Assembly (NCBI RefSeq): GCF_040719145.1
Contig: NZ_JBFDUZ010000003.1
Coordinates: 372,001 to 436,000 of the forward strand
Source of the DNA: Paenibacillus sp. JQZ6Y-1
GTDB lineage: Bacteria > Bacillota > Bacilli > Paenibacillales > Paenibacillaceae
Length of the DNA: 64,000 nucleotides
Direction: 5' to 3'
Shown: positions 49,062 to 57,159 of the stretch, piece after piece
How positions within the stretch are numbered: the stretch's first letter is position 1
How the letters are laid out: every line of letters starts with the position of its first letter
The notes under the pieces: model-generated
What the model was told of the DNA's origin: nothing
Databases searched by the model: none
What the model saw: the letters and a program-made list of their open reading frames with translations, nothing else
Translations under genes and position numbers: made by a program

Positions 49062-49679
49062 TTACATCACAGCTAGCTTAGCGAACTCTTCAATCGCTTT
49101 TTCGCGCCACCGTCGGTATGTGGCAGGCGCTATATTGAACGCTGCGATCACATCGTCAACCTGCCTGTTCTCCACATAGCGTAGTTGCAGCAGATCCACC
49201 AAATTGCTGTTGTGCTTGCGCATCACCTCAAACACCGCATCCGTGTTGTCTCGCTCGGCAATCTTGTCCTGCAACTCACTCAGCTTATCCAGCACCTCGT
49301 CATACCCTTCTGCCTGCCCCGTACGCGCTTCAAGCACACGCTTGATGCTACGTTCTAACTCACGCAACCGGAACTCTTCCAGTGGCTCCGTGCTGTGCGT
49401 ACGTGCCACCTCATGCAGCTGTGCCTTCGTCCCTGCTGGGTAGCGCTCCATATTGGCGGTAGCTGCATTCATCACAGCCTGTTCACGCAAGCTGAGGTAC
49501 ATGTAGCTAGGCTTACCACGCAACTGTGAATGCAGCTGCTGCAACTCGTCGTCCTCGCTCAATCGGTTGATGGTGATGCCTGCACCAACGCTGTATTTGC
49601 TCAGCACTGTAATACGTCCGCACACGTCGCGGTAGCGGTGTAAGTGATTGATTACTTTTTGTTCGGTCTCTTTATTCAT
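49062..49679 (-). CDS. Late-gene regulator, sigma-like C-terminal HTH (ArpU/RinA-like)
   Basis: A 205-residue protein. The C-terminus (VDLLQLRYVENRQVDDVIAAFNIAPATYRRWREKAIEEFAKL) is a region-4-like helix-turn-helix as found in ArpU/RinA-type activators that switch on phage late transcription. Residues 100-150 form a coiled region. AAGGAG precedes the ATG. Its position upstream of the late genes supports the role. Confidence 0.75.
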   Translation of the reverse strand: MNKETEQKVINHLHRYRDVCGRITVLSKYSVGAGITINRLSEDDELQQLHSQLRGKPSYMYLSLREQAVMNAATANMERYPAGTKAQLHEVARTHSTEPLEEFRLRELERSIKRVLEARTGQAEGYDEVLDKLSELQDKIAERDNTDAVFEVMRKHNSNLVDLLQLRYVENRQVDDVIAAFNIAPATYRRWREKAIEEFAKLAVM

Positions 49680-49771
49680 GGATGCTACTCCTTTTTAGTA
49701 ATCCCTAATAAATAATAGGAATGTTAACGATAAATAATAAAGCAATATTAAATTTTAAGGAGTGTTACAAT

Positions 49772-50515
49772 GTGAGCAGAATTAGGATTTTATTAAACAG
49801 CGTAAAGTTATGGCTTGGACACATAACTTTTGAAAAAACATTATCTATTATTGCAATATTAATTTCTGCTTGCGCCATAATAATTTCTCTGTATCAGTAT
49901 GAGAAAAGTAATCAGGAATTAATATCGATATTTCCTTATCAACCTGACGGCGATTATACTTTGCAGTTAATTAAAGGTCCAAAAAATGATGAATATACTT
50001 TTTCTCTCCCAGCAAAATTTTTGATCTCAAATAATGGTGAGAAAACCGTATCTTTAGTCTATTTTTCTTCTGGACCGTATAAAAAGATCAATAAGTACCC
50101 AAGTTACAGTGCTCAAACTGATGTGGGATTAGTAGATGAAAAACAGCAAGAGCTACGATTACCTTTTATTATCCCTTCTGGCGAAGGTAAGATTTTCCTA
50201 ATTACCAACGATTTTGTTTTAAGCTCTGCAGATGTAGATTCATTAAATAAAATCCATAAACAATCTCGACCAAACGATATTTGGAACGAAAGTATAAATT
50301 ATTATATGTTGCTCAATTACGCATTAAATAGCGGAGTAGATCTTTTTGGGTCTCAACTTCAATCTGAATCAGCAGTTATAACAGATGAAAAAGGACCTTT
50401 AAGTTTTGAACTTGATATTAAAAAAGCAGATCCATTCGCATCTATATTCTTCAGATCTTCTAAAGGTAATGAGTTTAGAAAAGATTTGAGTTTCATTGTT
50501 TCACCTACAAGTTAA
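49772..50515 (+). CDS. Lone plus-strand membrane-anchored protein, cargo candidate
   Basis: A 247-residue protein with one N-terminal membrane helix (ITFEKTLSIIAILISACAIIISLYQYEK) and a beta-rich extramembrane domain. The GTG at 49772, 9 bases after AAGGAG, is preferred to an ATG at 49721. It is the only plus-strand gene between late and replication regions, is AT-rich and has its own terminator, typical of a lysogenic-conversion or superinfection-exclusion gene. Not recognised. Confidence 0.7.
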   Translation: MSRIRILLNSVKLWLGHITFEKTLSIIAILISACAIIISLYQYEKSNQELISIFPYQPDGDYTLQLIKGPKNDEYTFSLPAKFLISNNGEKTVSLVYFSSGPYKKINKYPSYSAQTDVGLVDEKQQELRLPFIIPSGEGKIFLITNDFVLSSADVDSLNKIHKQSRPNDIWNESINYYMLLNYALNSGVDLFGSQLQSESAVITDEKGPLSFELDIKKADPFASIFFRSSKGNEFRKDLSFIVSPTS

Positions 50516-50525
50516 TTTTATTAAA

Positions 50526-50561
50526 TGTGCATATCCGATTTTAATAAATCAGATATGCACA
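50526..50561. terminator. Bidirectional terminator
   Basis: A 10-bp stem TGTGCATATC (50526-50535) with its complement (50552-50561), plus an inner GATT/AATC pairing. Separates the plus-strand cargo gene from the convergent HTH gene. Confidence 0.7.
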
Positions 50562-50568
50562 TAATCTT

Positions 50569-50748
50569 TTAATACTTTAAAATATCTTTTCCTCCAATCC
50601 AAGATTCAATAGTGTCTCTATGAAAAATAATGCGCGCTCTTACACGCATGTGAGGTATCTGGTTATCCCTAACCATGTTGTAAATTGTTGTTGTAGACAC
50701 ACCCAGAAGTTCAGCGGCTTCGTTGACTGAAAGTGTAATTTTAGCCAT
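50569..50748 (-). CDS. Excisionase-family HTH DNA-binding protein
   Basis: A 59-residue protein with a MerR/excisionase-type helix-turn-helix (LSVNEAAELLGVSTTTIYNMVRDNQIPHMRV and a FHRDTIESWI tail). The ATG at 50748 lies 8 bases after GGGG; an ATG two codons upstream is also possible. Could be excisionase or a small regulator; distance from both att sites makes a regulatory role equally likely. Confidence 0.8.
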   Translation of the reverse strand: MAKITLSVNEAAELLGVSTTTIYNMVRDNQIPHMRVRARIIFHRDTIESWIGGKDILKY

Positions 50749-50787
50749 GTACATATCCCCTATCTATATTCATCTCATATTGCCGAC

Positions 50788-51147
50788 TTATAGACTCTCA
50801 ACTTTGGTATTTGATCCAGAATTATCATCTTGATTAGTAAATTCGAATAATATACCTTTTGCTATTTGCTGCATTTTCTCTGTTATGCTTTTAATTTCCG
50901 ATTGTTTTCGTCTAACCTCAGCTTCTGCTGCTTGAAGACTTTTGTATAATTCATTGCTATTATTAGCAAGGCGCTTATCTTTTACCCAGCCTAAAAATAT
51001 CTGATGGGCTATTACACTCCGTTCTTCTGATTGTTCCATATAATATTTAGCTATTTCACATAGTTCTTTTTCAAAATTTGTCGGTAACTGACTGGCAAGT
51101 ACACTCTCAATATACGCTGTATCTTTTTTATTATTTCTTAATGACAT
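50788..51147 (-). CDS. Prophage protein, unknown, coiled-coil
   Basis: A 119-residue helical protein (EKELCEIAKYYMEQSEERSVIAHQIF, then KSLQAAEAEVRRKQSEIKSITEKMQQ, a coiled-coil). GGAGG lies 11 bases before the ATG. First gene after the hairpin array on the minus strand; probably in one unit with the excisionase-like gene. Not recognised. Confidence 0.65.
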   Translation of the reverse strand: MSLRNNKKDTAYIESVLASQLPTNFEKELCEIAKYYMEQSEERSVIAHQIFLGWVKDKRLANNSNELYKSLQAAEAEVRRKQSEIKSITEKMQQIAKGILFEFTNQDDNSGSNTKVESL

Positions 51148-51256
51148 AGGTGCATAATCCTCCTTTAATTTTGCTTGTATCGCTTCATTCAGCAGAATAG
51201 TATTCGAGTGGTATAAGAACCAAATTTTCAGGAATGCTCAGAGATTACATTGATCG

Positions 51257-51988
51257 GCTTAATTTTAAGCAGATTAATATGGGGGCATGGATCGGTACAA
51301 TCAAATAGTTTCCGGTCCGTATATATCAAACTTAAATTTGAGTTTTGACCAAGTAGCTTCAATCGGCGGAAAATTACGCCGATTAATTTTTCTAGGGATG
51401 TAAGTTGAACTTACGCCCTATAGATGACGTATGTTCAACATACCCCATATCACAATTGATTGAGTATGTTGAGCATACACAATCCTTATGACGTAAGTTC
51501 AACTTACATCATTTATGACTGAACCCGAATACTGTTCGTGTTTAACTAAAATTGACTTATGCCCAAAGGAACAAATAATTAACCAACTCAAAGTTGAATC
51601 CGTTGGTAATTACAACCAACGCAATTTTGCGTTCGTTAATCGTTCATGATCTTGTATCAGAGATGAGGTAATTACTAATCACCTCGTAATGTTTACTACT
51701 AATACTGACCGCCTTTGATCAAACGCTTGGCAAAGGGATGATTTCAAATCACATCCTTTTTACTAAACGCAATTTATGTTCGACTCAGCAGATGCGATCT
51801 TTAAGGATCATTCATTTGCGTATACCCCTTCAACTTAATTCTCATGGCTCAATTTTGAGCGATGACGATCTATGTTGAACATAGGCCGTTCATAACTTCA
51901 AATCCATTTTGGTTGGGGGTTGTATTGAACGCAACCCCCTTTTCGTCATCATCCAAAAGTTGCCTTTAAAATTAATTTCAAAGGCAAC
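51257..51988. repeat. Array of about 19 short hairpins in a non-coding region
   Basis: From about 51,180 to 52,080 I see no gene; instead the sequence is packed with short inverted repeats at 51257-51270, 51328-51345, 51361-51384, 51400-51414, 51429-51443, 51464-51478, 51493-51507, 51522-51542, 51584-51596, 51602-51620, 51618-51633, 51665-51685, 51712-51736, 51736-51756, 51796-51809, 51847-51860, 51870-51884, 51915-51939 and 51959-51988. Stems are 4-9 bp and loops 3-13 nt. Five share the form GTAWG-TTSAA-CWTAC (or CTATG/CATAG) with compensating stem changes and a conserved loop. The last, a 9-bp stem followed by TTTT on the minus strand, should terminate dnaB; 51915-51939 followed by CTTTT could terminate a plus-strand RNA. 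Confidence 0.85.
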
Positions 51989-52081
51989 ACACGTATCCTT
52001 TGTAACCCATCATGGTTGATCATCAATGAGTGATACTCTTACTTCATTGCTAATTAGTTTTTTAATAAAGCCTAATTCATA

Positions 52082-53458
52082 CTATCCAGCGAACACATCT
52101 GCCTGAACACGTTCATAATTCACGAATTTATTGAAGTCTTTGAGGAATATAAGTTCTACTGTGCCGATCGGTCCGTTACGCTGCTTCCCGATAATGATTT
52201 CAATAACATTCTTCTTCTCGGTTTCAGCATTATAGTAATCGTCCCGGTAAAGGAACATAATGATATCAGCGTCCTGCTCAATAGCTCCAGACTCTCGCAA
52301 ATCAGACATCATAGGGCGTTTATCTTGTCGCTGCTCCACACCACGACTGAGCTGAGATAGCGCAATAATTGGTATATTCAATTCACGTGCCAATTGCTTG
52401 AGCATACGGGATATTTCAGATACTTCCTGTTGGCGATTCTCACCTGCTTTACCTCGCCCAGCGATCAACTGTAGGTAATCAATCAACAGCATATCCAGTC
52501 CGTGTTCCCGCTTTAGCTTTCGCGCTTTAGCACATATTTCATAAACGTTCATTCCTGGCGTATCATCTATAAATATGCGCGCATCGCCCAGCGTAGTAGC
52601 AGCCATCATGGCTTTTCCCCAGTCTTCCTCACTCAATTCACCGGTACGGACACGACTAGCATTAATATTGCCTTCCGCATTCATCATGCGCTGTACGAGT
52701 TGCTGTTTCGACATTTCAAGACTGAAAATACCGACATTCTTATTTTTTTCTCTGGCTGTATTCTGAGCAATATTCAATGCAAAAGCAGTTTTGCCAACAG
52801 AAGGACGTGCAGCAACAATAATCAGGTCACTTTTCTGAAATCCCGCCGTCATGCGATCCAAATCCACAAAGCCACTTGGTACACCTAGCATTTCACCTTT
52901 ATGATTAGCGCGTGTCTCCATGTTGTCCCATACATCCATGACAATTTGACGAATGGGTTCAAAGCCACTATCTTTTGCAGTTTGATCGGAAAGCTGCGCT
53001 GCTTGCTCTTGTGCCAGTACAGCAAGTGTATGCAACTCTTCTCCTTCCATAGCCGCTTTCATTTGCTGCTGAGCATTTGCTATGGTTTGTCTGCGTGCAA
53101 GTTGCTCTTTCAAAATCCTAATATGCCATTCTAAATTTGCTATTGATCCAACAGAGCCAGCAATTTTGGATAATCTCGATGGCGGAATGTTCTCAATCAA
53201 ACCGACATTTTTGAGTTCACCCGCCACTGTGGGAATATCCACCGGTTTACCTTGTTCGATTAGCCGAAACATGATTCCAAATAGCTGCTGTGATTCATGA
53301 AGATAGAATGCATCTATTTTTAATCCAGACTCTAATATCGTTGATGCGACTTCTGGTTGATCCGGTAGTAACATAGCCCCAATTACAGCATATTCTGCTG
53401 TAGCATTGTGTGGCAGTTCAGCGACCAGATTTGAATAATCGTGCATATAGCTGTTCAC
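52082..53458 (-). CDS. dnaB: Replicative DNA helicase DnaB
   Basis: A 458-residue hexameric helicase. Residues about 15-130 are the DnaB N-terminal helical domain (PHNATAEYAVIGAMLLPDQ); the RecA-like domain has Walker A AARPSVGKTAF, MSKQQLVQRMM, the LLIDYLQLI motif and RQQEVSEISRMLKQLARELNIPIIALSQLSR. It unwinds the phage replication fork. GTG start just after AAGGGAGG, overlapping the loader gene by about 40 bases. Followed by the hairpin array. Confidence 0.95.
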   Translation of the reverse strand: MNSYMHDYSNLVAELPHNATAEYAVIGAMLLPDQPEVASTILESGLKIDAFYLHESQQLFGIMFRLIEQGKPVDIPTVAGELKNVGLIENIPPSRLSKIAGSVGSIANLEWHIRILKEQLARRQTIANAQQQMKAAMEGEELHTLAVLAQEQAAQLSDQTAKDSGFEPIRQIVMDVWDNMETRANHKGEMLGVPSGFVDLDRMTAGFQKSDLIIVAARPSVGKTAFALNIAQNTAREKNKNVGIFSLEMSKQQLVQRMMNAEGNINASRVRTGELSEEDWGKAMMAATTLGDARIFIDDTPGMNVYEICAKARKLKREHGLDMLLIDYLQLIAGRGKAGENRQQEVSEISRMLKQLARELNIPIIALSQLSRGVEQRQDKRPMMSDLRESGAIEQDADIIMFLYRDDYYNAETEKKNVIEIIIGKQRNGPIGTVELIFLKDFNKFVNYERVQADVFAG

Positions 53459-53759
53459 GCCCTCCCTTTGGCGGCGGTACGGAAGTGGACGCCCACTGTT
53501 CTTGCTGCCGGAATAATTTGGCGGTATCCGACTTTAATTGATCATGCTGCCTGTCCGCCGTGTAACCTGCGCGGATATCCGCTACTTTCGGTGCAAAACG
53601 CTCTTTCAAGATATGCTCCTCGATATTGGTTAGAGCCACCGTATAAGGCATATCTGCCAAATATTTTAGATGTGTATCCACATTGGCTTCACTATGATCG
53701 AAACCAGGATACGCCTTCTTAATAACAATGAAAAGCCGGATAATATCCGCTTTATTCAT
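53418..53759 (-). CDS. Helicase loader/inhibitor (G39P-like)
   Basis: A 113-residue protein (MNKADIIRLFIVIKKAYPGFDHSE, then THLKYLADMPYTVALTNIEEHIL...FAPKVADIRAG) matching the SPP1 G39P-type loader/inhibitor fold that delivers the helicase to the origin. Start at 53759, nine bases after AGGAGG and overlapping the initiator stop. Upstream ATGs in the same frame lack ribosome sites. The disordered C-terminus (QEQWASTSVPPPKGGR) suits the known flexible G39P tail. Confidence 0.85.
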   Translation of the reverse strand: MNKADIIRLFIVIKKAYPGFDHSEANVDTHLKYLADMPYTVALTNIEEHILKERFAPKVADIRAGYTADRQHDQLKSDTAKLFRQQEQWASTSVPPPKGGREQLYARLFKSGR

Positions 53760-54627
53760 AGTCTTGCGCCTCCTGTAACATTCGCTGCAATGCGTCGATG
53801 CTTGCCTGTTGCTTAGATAACGGTTGTGTATTCCCAGATTCAATTTTGGGCTGCTGGTTGTTCCATGCCTTTTGTAAGGCATGTACATAATACACAAAGC
53901 TCGAAGGCTGCTGAAATTCTTCTCCTTCTCGTCTGCGCTTATCCTCGTATAAGGCTTTCATAGTTGGGATGGTAAAGGATAACGGGATATCCCCGGAGAC
54001 CATCTTTCCCATGAGTTCGCGTTCTTTAGCTGTAACATGAAAGTCTAGCTTGTTGTGCAATTGGCAATAAGCGTTGATCAATTCGATAAGCGGCGTTTGC
54101 TGTATCGATTTTGGATGTTTTGAAAAAAGATCATCATCAGTAGTAGTAATAATAGTATTTAATATATCTTTATTAGATTGGACATTTTTGTCTGTTCTCT
54201 CTGGATCAGATAGGACATTAATGTCTGATCTCGCGGACAAAAATGTCTGATCTCTATTGTCAGATTGGACATTTTTGTCCTCTATAATTTTTTTGTCTTT
54301 CCTGCTCGTCCAAACATATTTTTTGGAGTTATGAACTTTATAAATAAGTCCATATGGTGCACGAGTAGTTTGAATGTAGCCGCCTTTTTCTAGAATATCG
54401 ATCCAGCGACTAACTGTTTTAGCTGTCGTCTCAAATTCTGTTGCCAAACGTGATGTACTGATTGGCTTACCACCTAATACGACACCCCAAACTACTCCGT
54501 CCACCACTTCTTCTTTAGTCGTACAACTGATGCACCATAAAAAGAGCCAGATTGCATTACCGATCTTCTTCTGATGCTTCGGCTGCAATATGCCTGAAAA
54601 AACAGGGAATGCAAAACTTTCTGACAT
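53752..54627 (-). CDS. Replication initiator / replisome organiser
   Basis: A 291-residue protein with an N-terminal winged helix (GNAIWLFLWCISCTTKEEV, SRLATEFETTAKTVSRWIDILEKGGYI) of the kind found in phage replisome organisers (DnaD/G38P-like), and a helical C-terminal domain. A low-complexity hinge (DKNVQSDN, DQTFLSARSDINVLSD, DKNVQSNKD) is encoded by the phased iterons at 54,181-54,279, so the gene probably contains its own origin. Coupled to the loader and DnaB genes. Confidence 0.85.
   Translation of the reverse strand: MSESFAFPVFSGILQPKHQKKIGNAIWLFLWCISCTTKEEVVDGVVWGVVLGGKPISTSRLATEFETTAKTVSRWIDILEKGGYIQTTRAPYGLIYKVHNSKKYVWTSRKDKKIIEDKNVQSDNRDQTFLSARSDINVLSDPERTDKNVQSNKDILNTIITTTDDDLFSKHPKSIQQTPLIELINAYCQLHNKLDFHVTAKERELMGKMVSGDIPLSFTIPTMKALYEDKRRREGEEFQQPSSFVYYVHALQKAWNNQQPKIESGNTQPLSKQQASIDALQRMLQEAQDYE
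54136..54292. repeat. Candidate replication origin: four phased iterons
   Basis: Palindromic units GACATTTTTGTC (54181-54192), GACATTAATGTC (54214-54225), GACAAAAATGTC (54236-54247) and GACATTTTTGTC (54268-54279) lie inside the initiator gene. Their starts are 33, 22 and 32 bases apart, near multiples of a helical turn. AT-rich stretches flank them on both sides (54,145-54,175 and 54,281-54,292), suitable for unwinding. Origins inside the initiator gene are known in lambda and SPP1-like phages. Confidence 0.75.
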
Positions 54628-54680
54628 GTCACCATCCCCTGGTTAACCAATTTGGTGTGCGTGGAGCATACAAAGTATGC

Positions 54681-55001
54681 TTAGTTAAAAGCTGCAATGA
54701 GCAATTCTTCCAAAGATCCATTACTATCGTCCAGAACACAATGGATCATGCGGCACATAAATTGTTTCCGCTGTATTAATGGGATATTATGTTTTTTAAG
54801 ATCATAATCGAGCTTTTCAGGCAAGAATTTTCTGGGTTGAAGATAATCCTCCCAACTCAATCCAAGATGCTTAAAAACACCATTGAACTCCTGTACATTT
54901 CTTTTACCTTGTTCAGCAGCACAATCTAAAATTTCACGGATACCTTTGTTTAATTTATTCGAGTTATCATTTCCATCCATACTAAGTTCAACATGCTTCA
55001 T
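54681..55001 (-). CDS. Prophage early protein, unknown
   Basis: A 106-residue protein (GIREILDCAAEQGKRNVQEFNGVFKHLGLSWEDYLQ, then KKHNIPLIQRKQFMCRMIHCVL), probably helical. AAGGAG before the ATG. Between the Cro region and the initiator; regulation or replication role is possible. Not recognised. Confidence 0.65.
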   Translation of the reverse strand: MKHVELSMDGNDNSNKLNKGIREILDCAAEQGKRNVQEFNGVFKHLGLSWEDYLQPRKFLPEKLDYDLKKHNIPLIQRKQFMCRMIHCVLDDSNGSLEELLIAAFN

Positions 55002-55142
55002 GCTGACATCTCCTTTATGGATACCCTTGCGTAATCATAAAAATAAATATATAATTCAACGCAAAGGAATATCCTTTTGTGTTCTCCCCTTAATTTCCTC
55101 GCCAAAGTTTAATTAAGGATATTTACTAAATTGATATCATTT

Positions 55143-55598
55143 TCATTGTGCCACAATGAAATCGATATCTTTTTTTGCTTGATCTTCTATTAGTTCCAAA
55201 GCAATTCGCTTTATTTCTGCATTTGCCTCTTGTGTCATATAATCATTTACTTCTTCCGACATTTGTTTAACTTCAGATCGAATATCCTTTGCATCCACTC
55301 CATATTCTTTTAGTTTATTCTCTAACAAAAGAAGGATATCAACTTCTAATCCTCTGCGTAAATTATGAACATGCTCTGCTTTTCCTAAATAAATATGATC
55401 AAATGCAATATCATATTCTTTTATAAGCTTTATAAGATTTTCATGTTTTGCTTTGGAACAATCGATTTCATAACGCAAAATAGTTTTTTGAGGAATCCCT
55501 GTTTTTAAGGAAACCTGCGCAATTGTTTTTTTGAGGTTTTCTCGAGCCTCTTTTAAAGTGATTTTCCCTTGAATTTTTGATTGGTTAATTTTAGTCAT
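55143..55598 (-). CDS. XRE-like early regulator
   Basis: A 151-residue protein with an N-terminal helix-turn-helix (TLKEARENLKKTIAQVSLKTGIPQKTILRYE) and a long helical C-terminus. The start at 55598 (MTKINQSKI) gives an 8-base gap to GGAG; the ATG at 55604 is too close. Second gene of the leftward early operon after Cro. Confidence 0.75.
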   Translation of the reverse strand: MTKINQSKIQGKITLKEARENLKKTIAQVSLKTGIPQKTILRYEIDCSKAKHENLIKLIKEYDIAFDHIYLGKAEHVHNLRRGLEVDILLLLENKLKEYGVDAKDIRSEVKQMSEEVNDYMTQEANAEIKRIALELIEDQAKKDIDFIVAQ

Positions 55599-55636
55599 AT
55601 TCATTTCTCCTTTCTATAATTTGCGACTTTTCGATA

Positions 55637-55846
55637 TTAGTTTTCTACATAAAAAATATCATCAAATTTTAGTTTTAATGCTTCGACAATTTTTTTTGCC
55701 GTTTTTGGACTTGGATTACGATCACCGTTACATACTTGTATAAATGTGGACTGTCCAATTCCTGCACTTTTAGAAAAGCTTCTTTTAGAATGTCCTTGTT
55801 TAATAAGAACTTCTTCTAATTTCTTTTCTTTTACTTGTATTTTCAA
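55637..55846 (-). CDS. Cro-like XRE repressor
   Basis: A 69-residue XRE helix-turn-helix protein (EVLIKQGHSKRSFSKSAGIGQSTFIQVCNGDRNPSPKTAKKI). TTG start after AAGGAGGTGAGAG. Divergently transcribed from the CI-like repressor across a region with two large palindromes, the standard lysis-lysogeny switch. Confidence 0.85.
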   Translation of the reverse strand: MKIQVKEKKLEEVLIKQGHSKRSFSKSAGIGQSTFIQVCNGDRNPSPKTAKKIVEALKLKFDDIFYVEN

Positions 55847-55858
55847 ACTCTCACCTCC

Positions 55859-55954
55859 TTATGATCTCTTTAGATATCAATATCTAAAGAGATCATAACA
55901 TGTAGCAAATAGTTTGTAAACAATTTTGATATCTTTTGAGATCAAAATTGTTTA
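55859..55954. promoter_or_regulatory. CI/Cro divergent operators and early promoter
   Basis: Two long palindromes: 55859-55898 (19-bp arms, two-base centre) and 55917-55954 (14-bp arms, ten-base centre), with recurring GATATC/GATC half-sites. The early leftward promoter TTTACA (55915-55920) and TATGAT (55892-55897), 17 bases apart on the minus strand, is overlapped at both hexamers by the palindromes, so repressor binding would shut it off. Confidence 0.85.
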
Positions 55955-55980
55955 TACTGATATCTATGGAGGATGATAAA

Positions 55981-57135
55981 GTGAAAAAAAATTTTGGGGA
56001 TTTTTTAAGAAATCTAAGGAAAGAAAAAAAATTAACTGTCAGAAAATTAGCTGCTCTCTCAGAAGTTTCGCAATCGTACATTACTAATGTCGAAAATAAC
56101 AAACGAGGAACTCCTTCACCCGATATTCTAAAGAAATTAGCTACTGCTTTAGAAACTGATACACTTACGTTAATGAAAGAGGCCGGATATATAGAGGGCG
56201 GTAAAATGGATTCGTTTTCTACTAAAGGTGAAATTAAAGATGTTTTAATTTCTAATGTAGATTTCCGCGAAGATATACGCTTCAGACTTTTAAACCTAAT
56301 AATCACTTGTGTTATTCCTGATGATTTAGCTAATAATGACAATATTTTTTTGGAAAATGCCAAAGAATTTTTAAAAGCATCTGGATTAAGTGATTATCTA
56401 TATTCAGATAAAAAAGACAACTTAGTGTATGCTGCTGAGATAACTGAAAATATATTAAATGATTTAAGTGAAAGTGAAAAAATTTATCTATATGATCAAA
56501 TATCAAAATGGATACATGGCGAAAATTTCGATATTCCTAACAAACCTTTATTTTCTAAAAAGACACTTGACGATGATCAATACATTGCTGTTTTAAGATC
56601 TCGATATGTCCCTTTTGAACAATACTTAGAATTAAAAAAAGAAGTTGAAGATATTAAATGTATCCCTTTCTTTAAATCTATTAGTTATTACGATCATAAT
56701 GTGAAGTTACCAAAAGAATTAAAGAAACAAGATACATCCGCTTTATACGAATTTATACCATTTGAAGGCGAGAGAAGTGGATGGACTAAAATCTTTTTAT
56801 CTGATTATGATCATCTAGATAACACTGAATTCCTGTTTCAATTATTTTCTATCAAAGTTCCTGATGAAGGAATGATTAATGAACATATTTGTAAACATGA
56901 TACTGCTATCATACAAATTACTGAGAACTTAAATAATAATGATATAGCTTTGATTTCTATAAAAGGCGATAATGCTACTTTGAGAAAAATTAATTTTTTT
57001 GATGGCCATTGTTTTATTAGTGCTGCAAATCCAAATTATGATCCACAGATTCTTTTAGATTTTGATGTCCATGTAATTGGTAAGCTGATAGGAATTCAAA
57101 GAGATGTAGCAGTATATAATGCTTCAAAAAACTAA
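55981..57135 (+). CDS. CI-like phage repressor with degenerate S24 domain
   Basis: A 384-residue repressor starting at GTG 55981, 8 bases after GGAGG. N-terminal XRE domain (GDFLRNLRKEKKLTVRKLAALSEVSQSYITNVENNKRGTPSPDILK). The last ~100 residues resemble the LexA/CI S24 peptidase fold, but the usual GDSM is read as PDEGM, so the catalytic Ser is missing, and the Lys motif reads ATLRKI. Self-cleavage on RecA activation is therefore unlikely. A middle region of about 200 residues is additional and not recognised. Confidence 0.8.
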   Translation: MKKNFGDFLRNLRKEKKLTVRKLAALSEVSQSYITNVENNKRGTPSPDILKKLATALETDTLTLMKEAGYIEGGKMDSFSTKGEIKDVLISNVDFREDIRFRLLNLIITCVIPDDLANNDNIFLENAKEFLKASGLSDYLYSDKKDNLVYAAEITENILNDLSESEKIYLYDQISKWIHGENFDIPNKPLFSKKTLDDDQYIAVLRSRYVPFEQYLELKKEVEDIKCIPFFKSISYYDHNVKLPKELKKQDTSALYEFIPFEGERSGWTKIFLSDYDHLDNTEFLFQLFSIKVPDEGMINEHICKHDTAIIQITENLNNNDIALISIKGDNATLRKINFFDGHCFISAANPNYDPQILLDFDVHVIGKLIGIQRDVAVYNASKN

Positions 57136-57159
57136 AATAAAAATGAGAGGATATTTAGT

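Noticed and set aside
51521-51540. LexA-type SOS box (CGAA-TACTG-TTCG)
   Set aside because: Spacing is one base short of the Gram-positive consensus CGAAC-N4-GTTCG and it does not sit over a promoter; treated as one of the array hairpins.
51257-51988. Hairpin array considered as CRISPR, attC or retron-like element
   Set aside because: Repeats are not identical, there are no regular spacers, no cas, integron integrase or reverse transcriptase gene is in the window.
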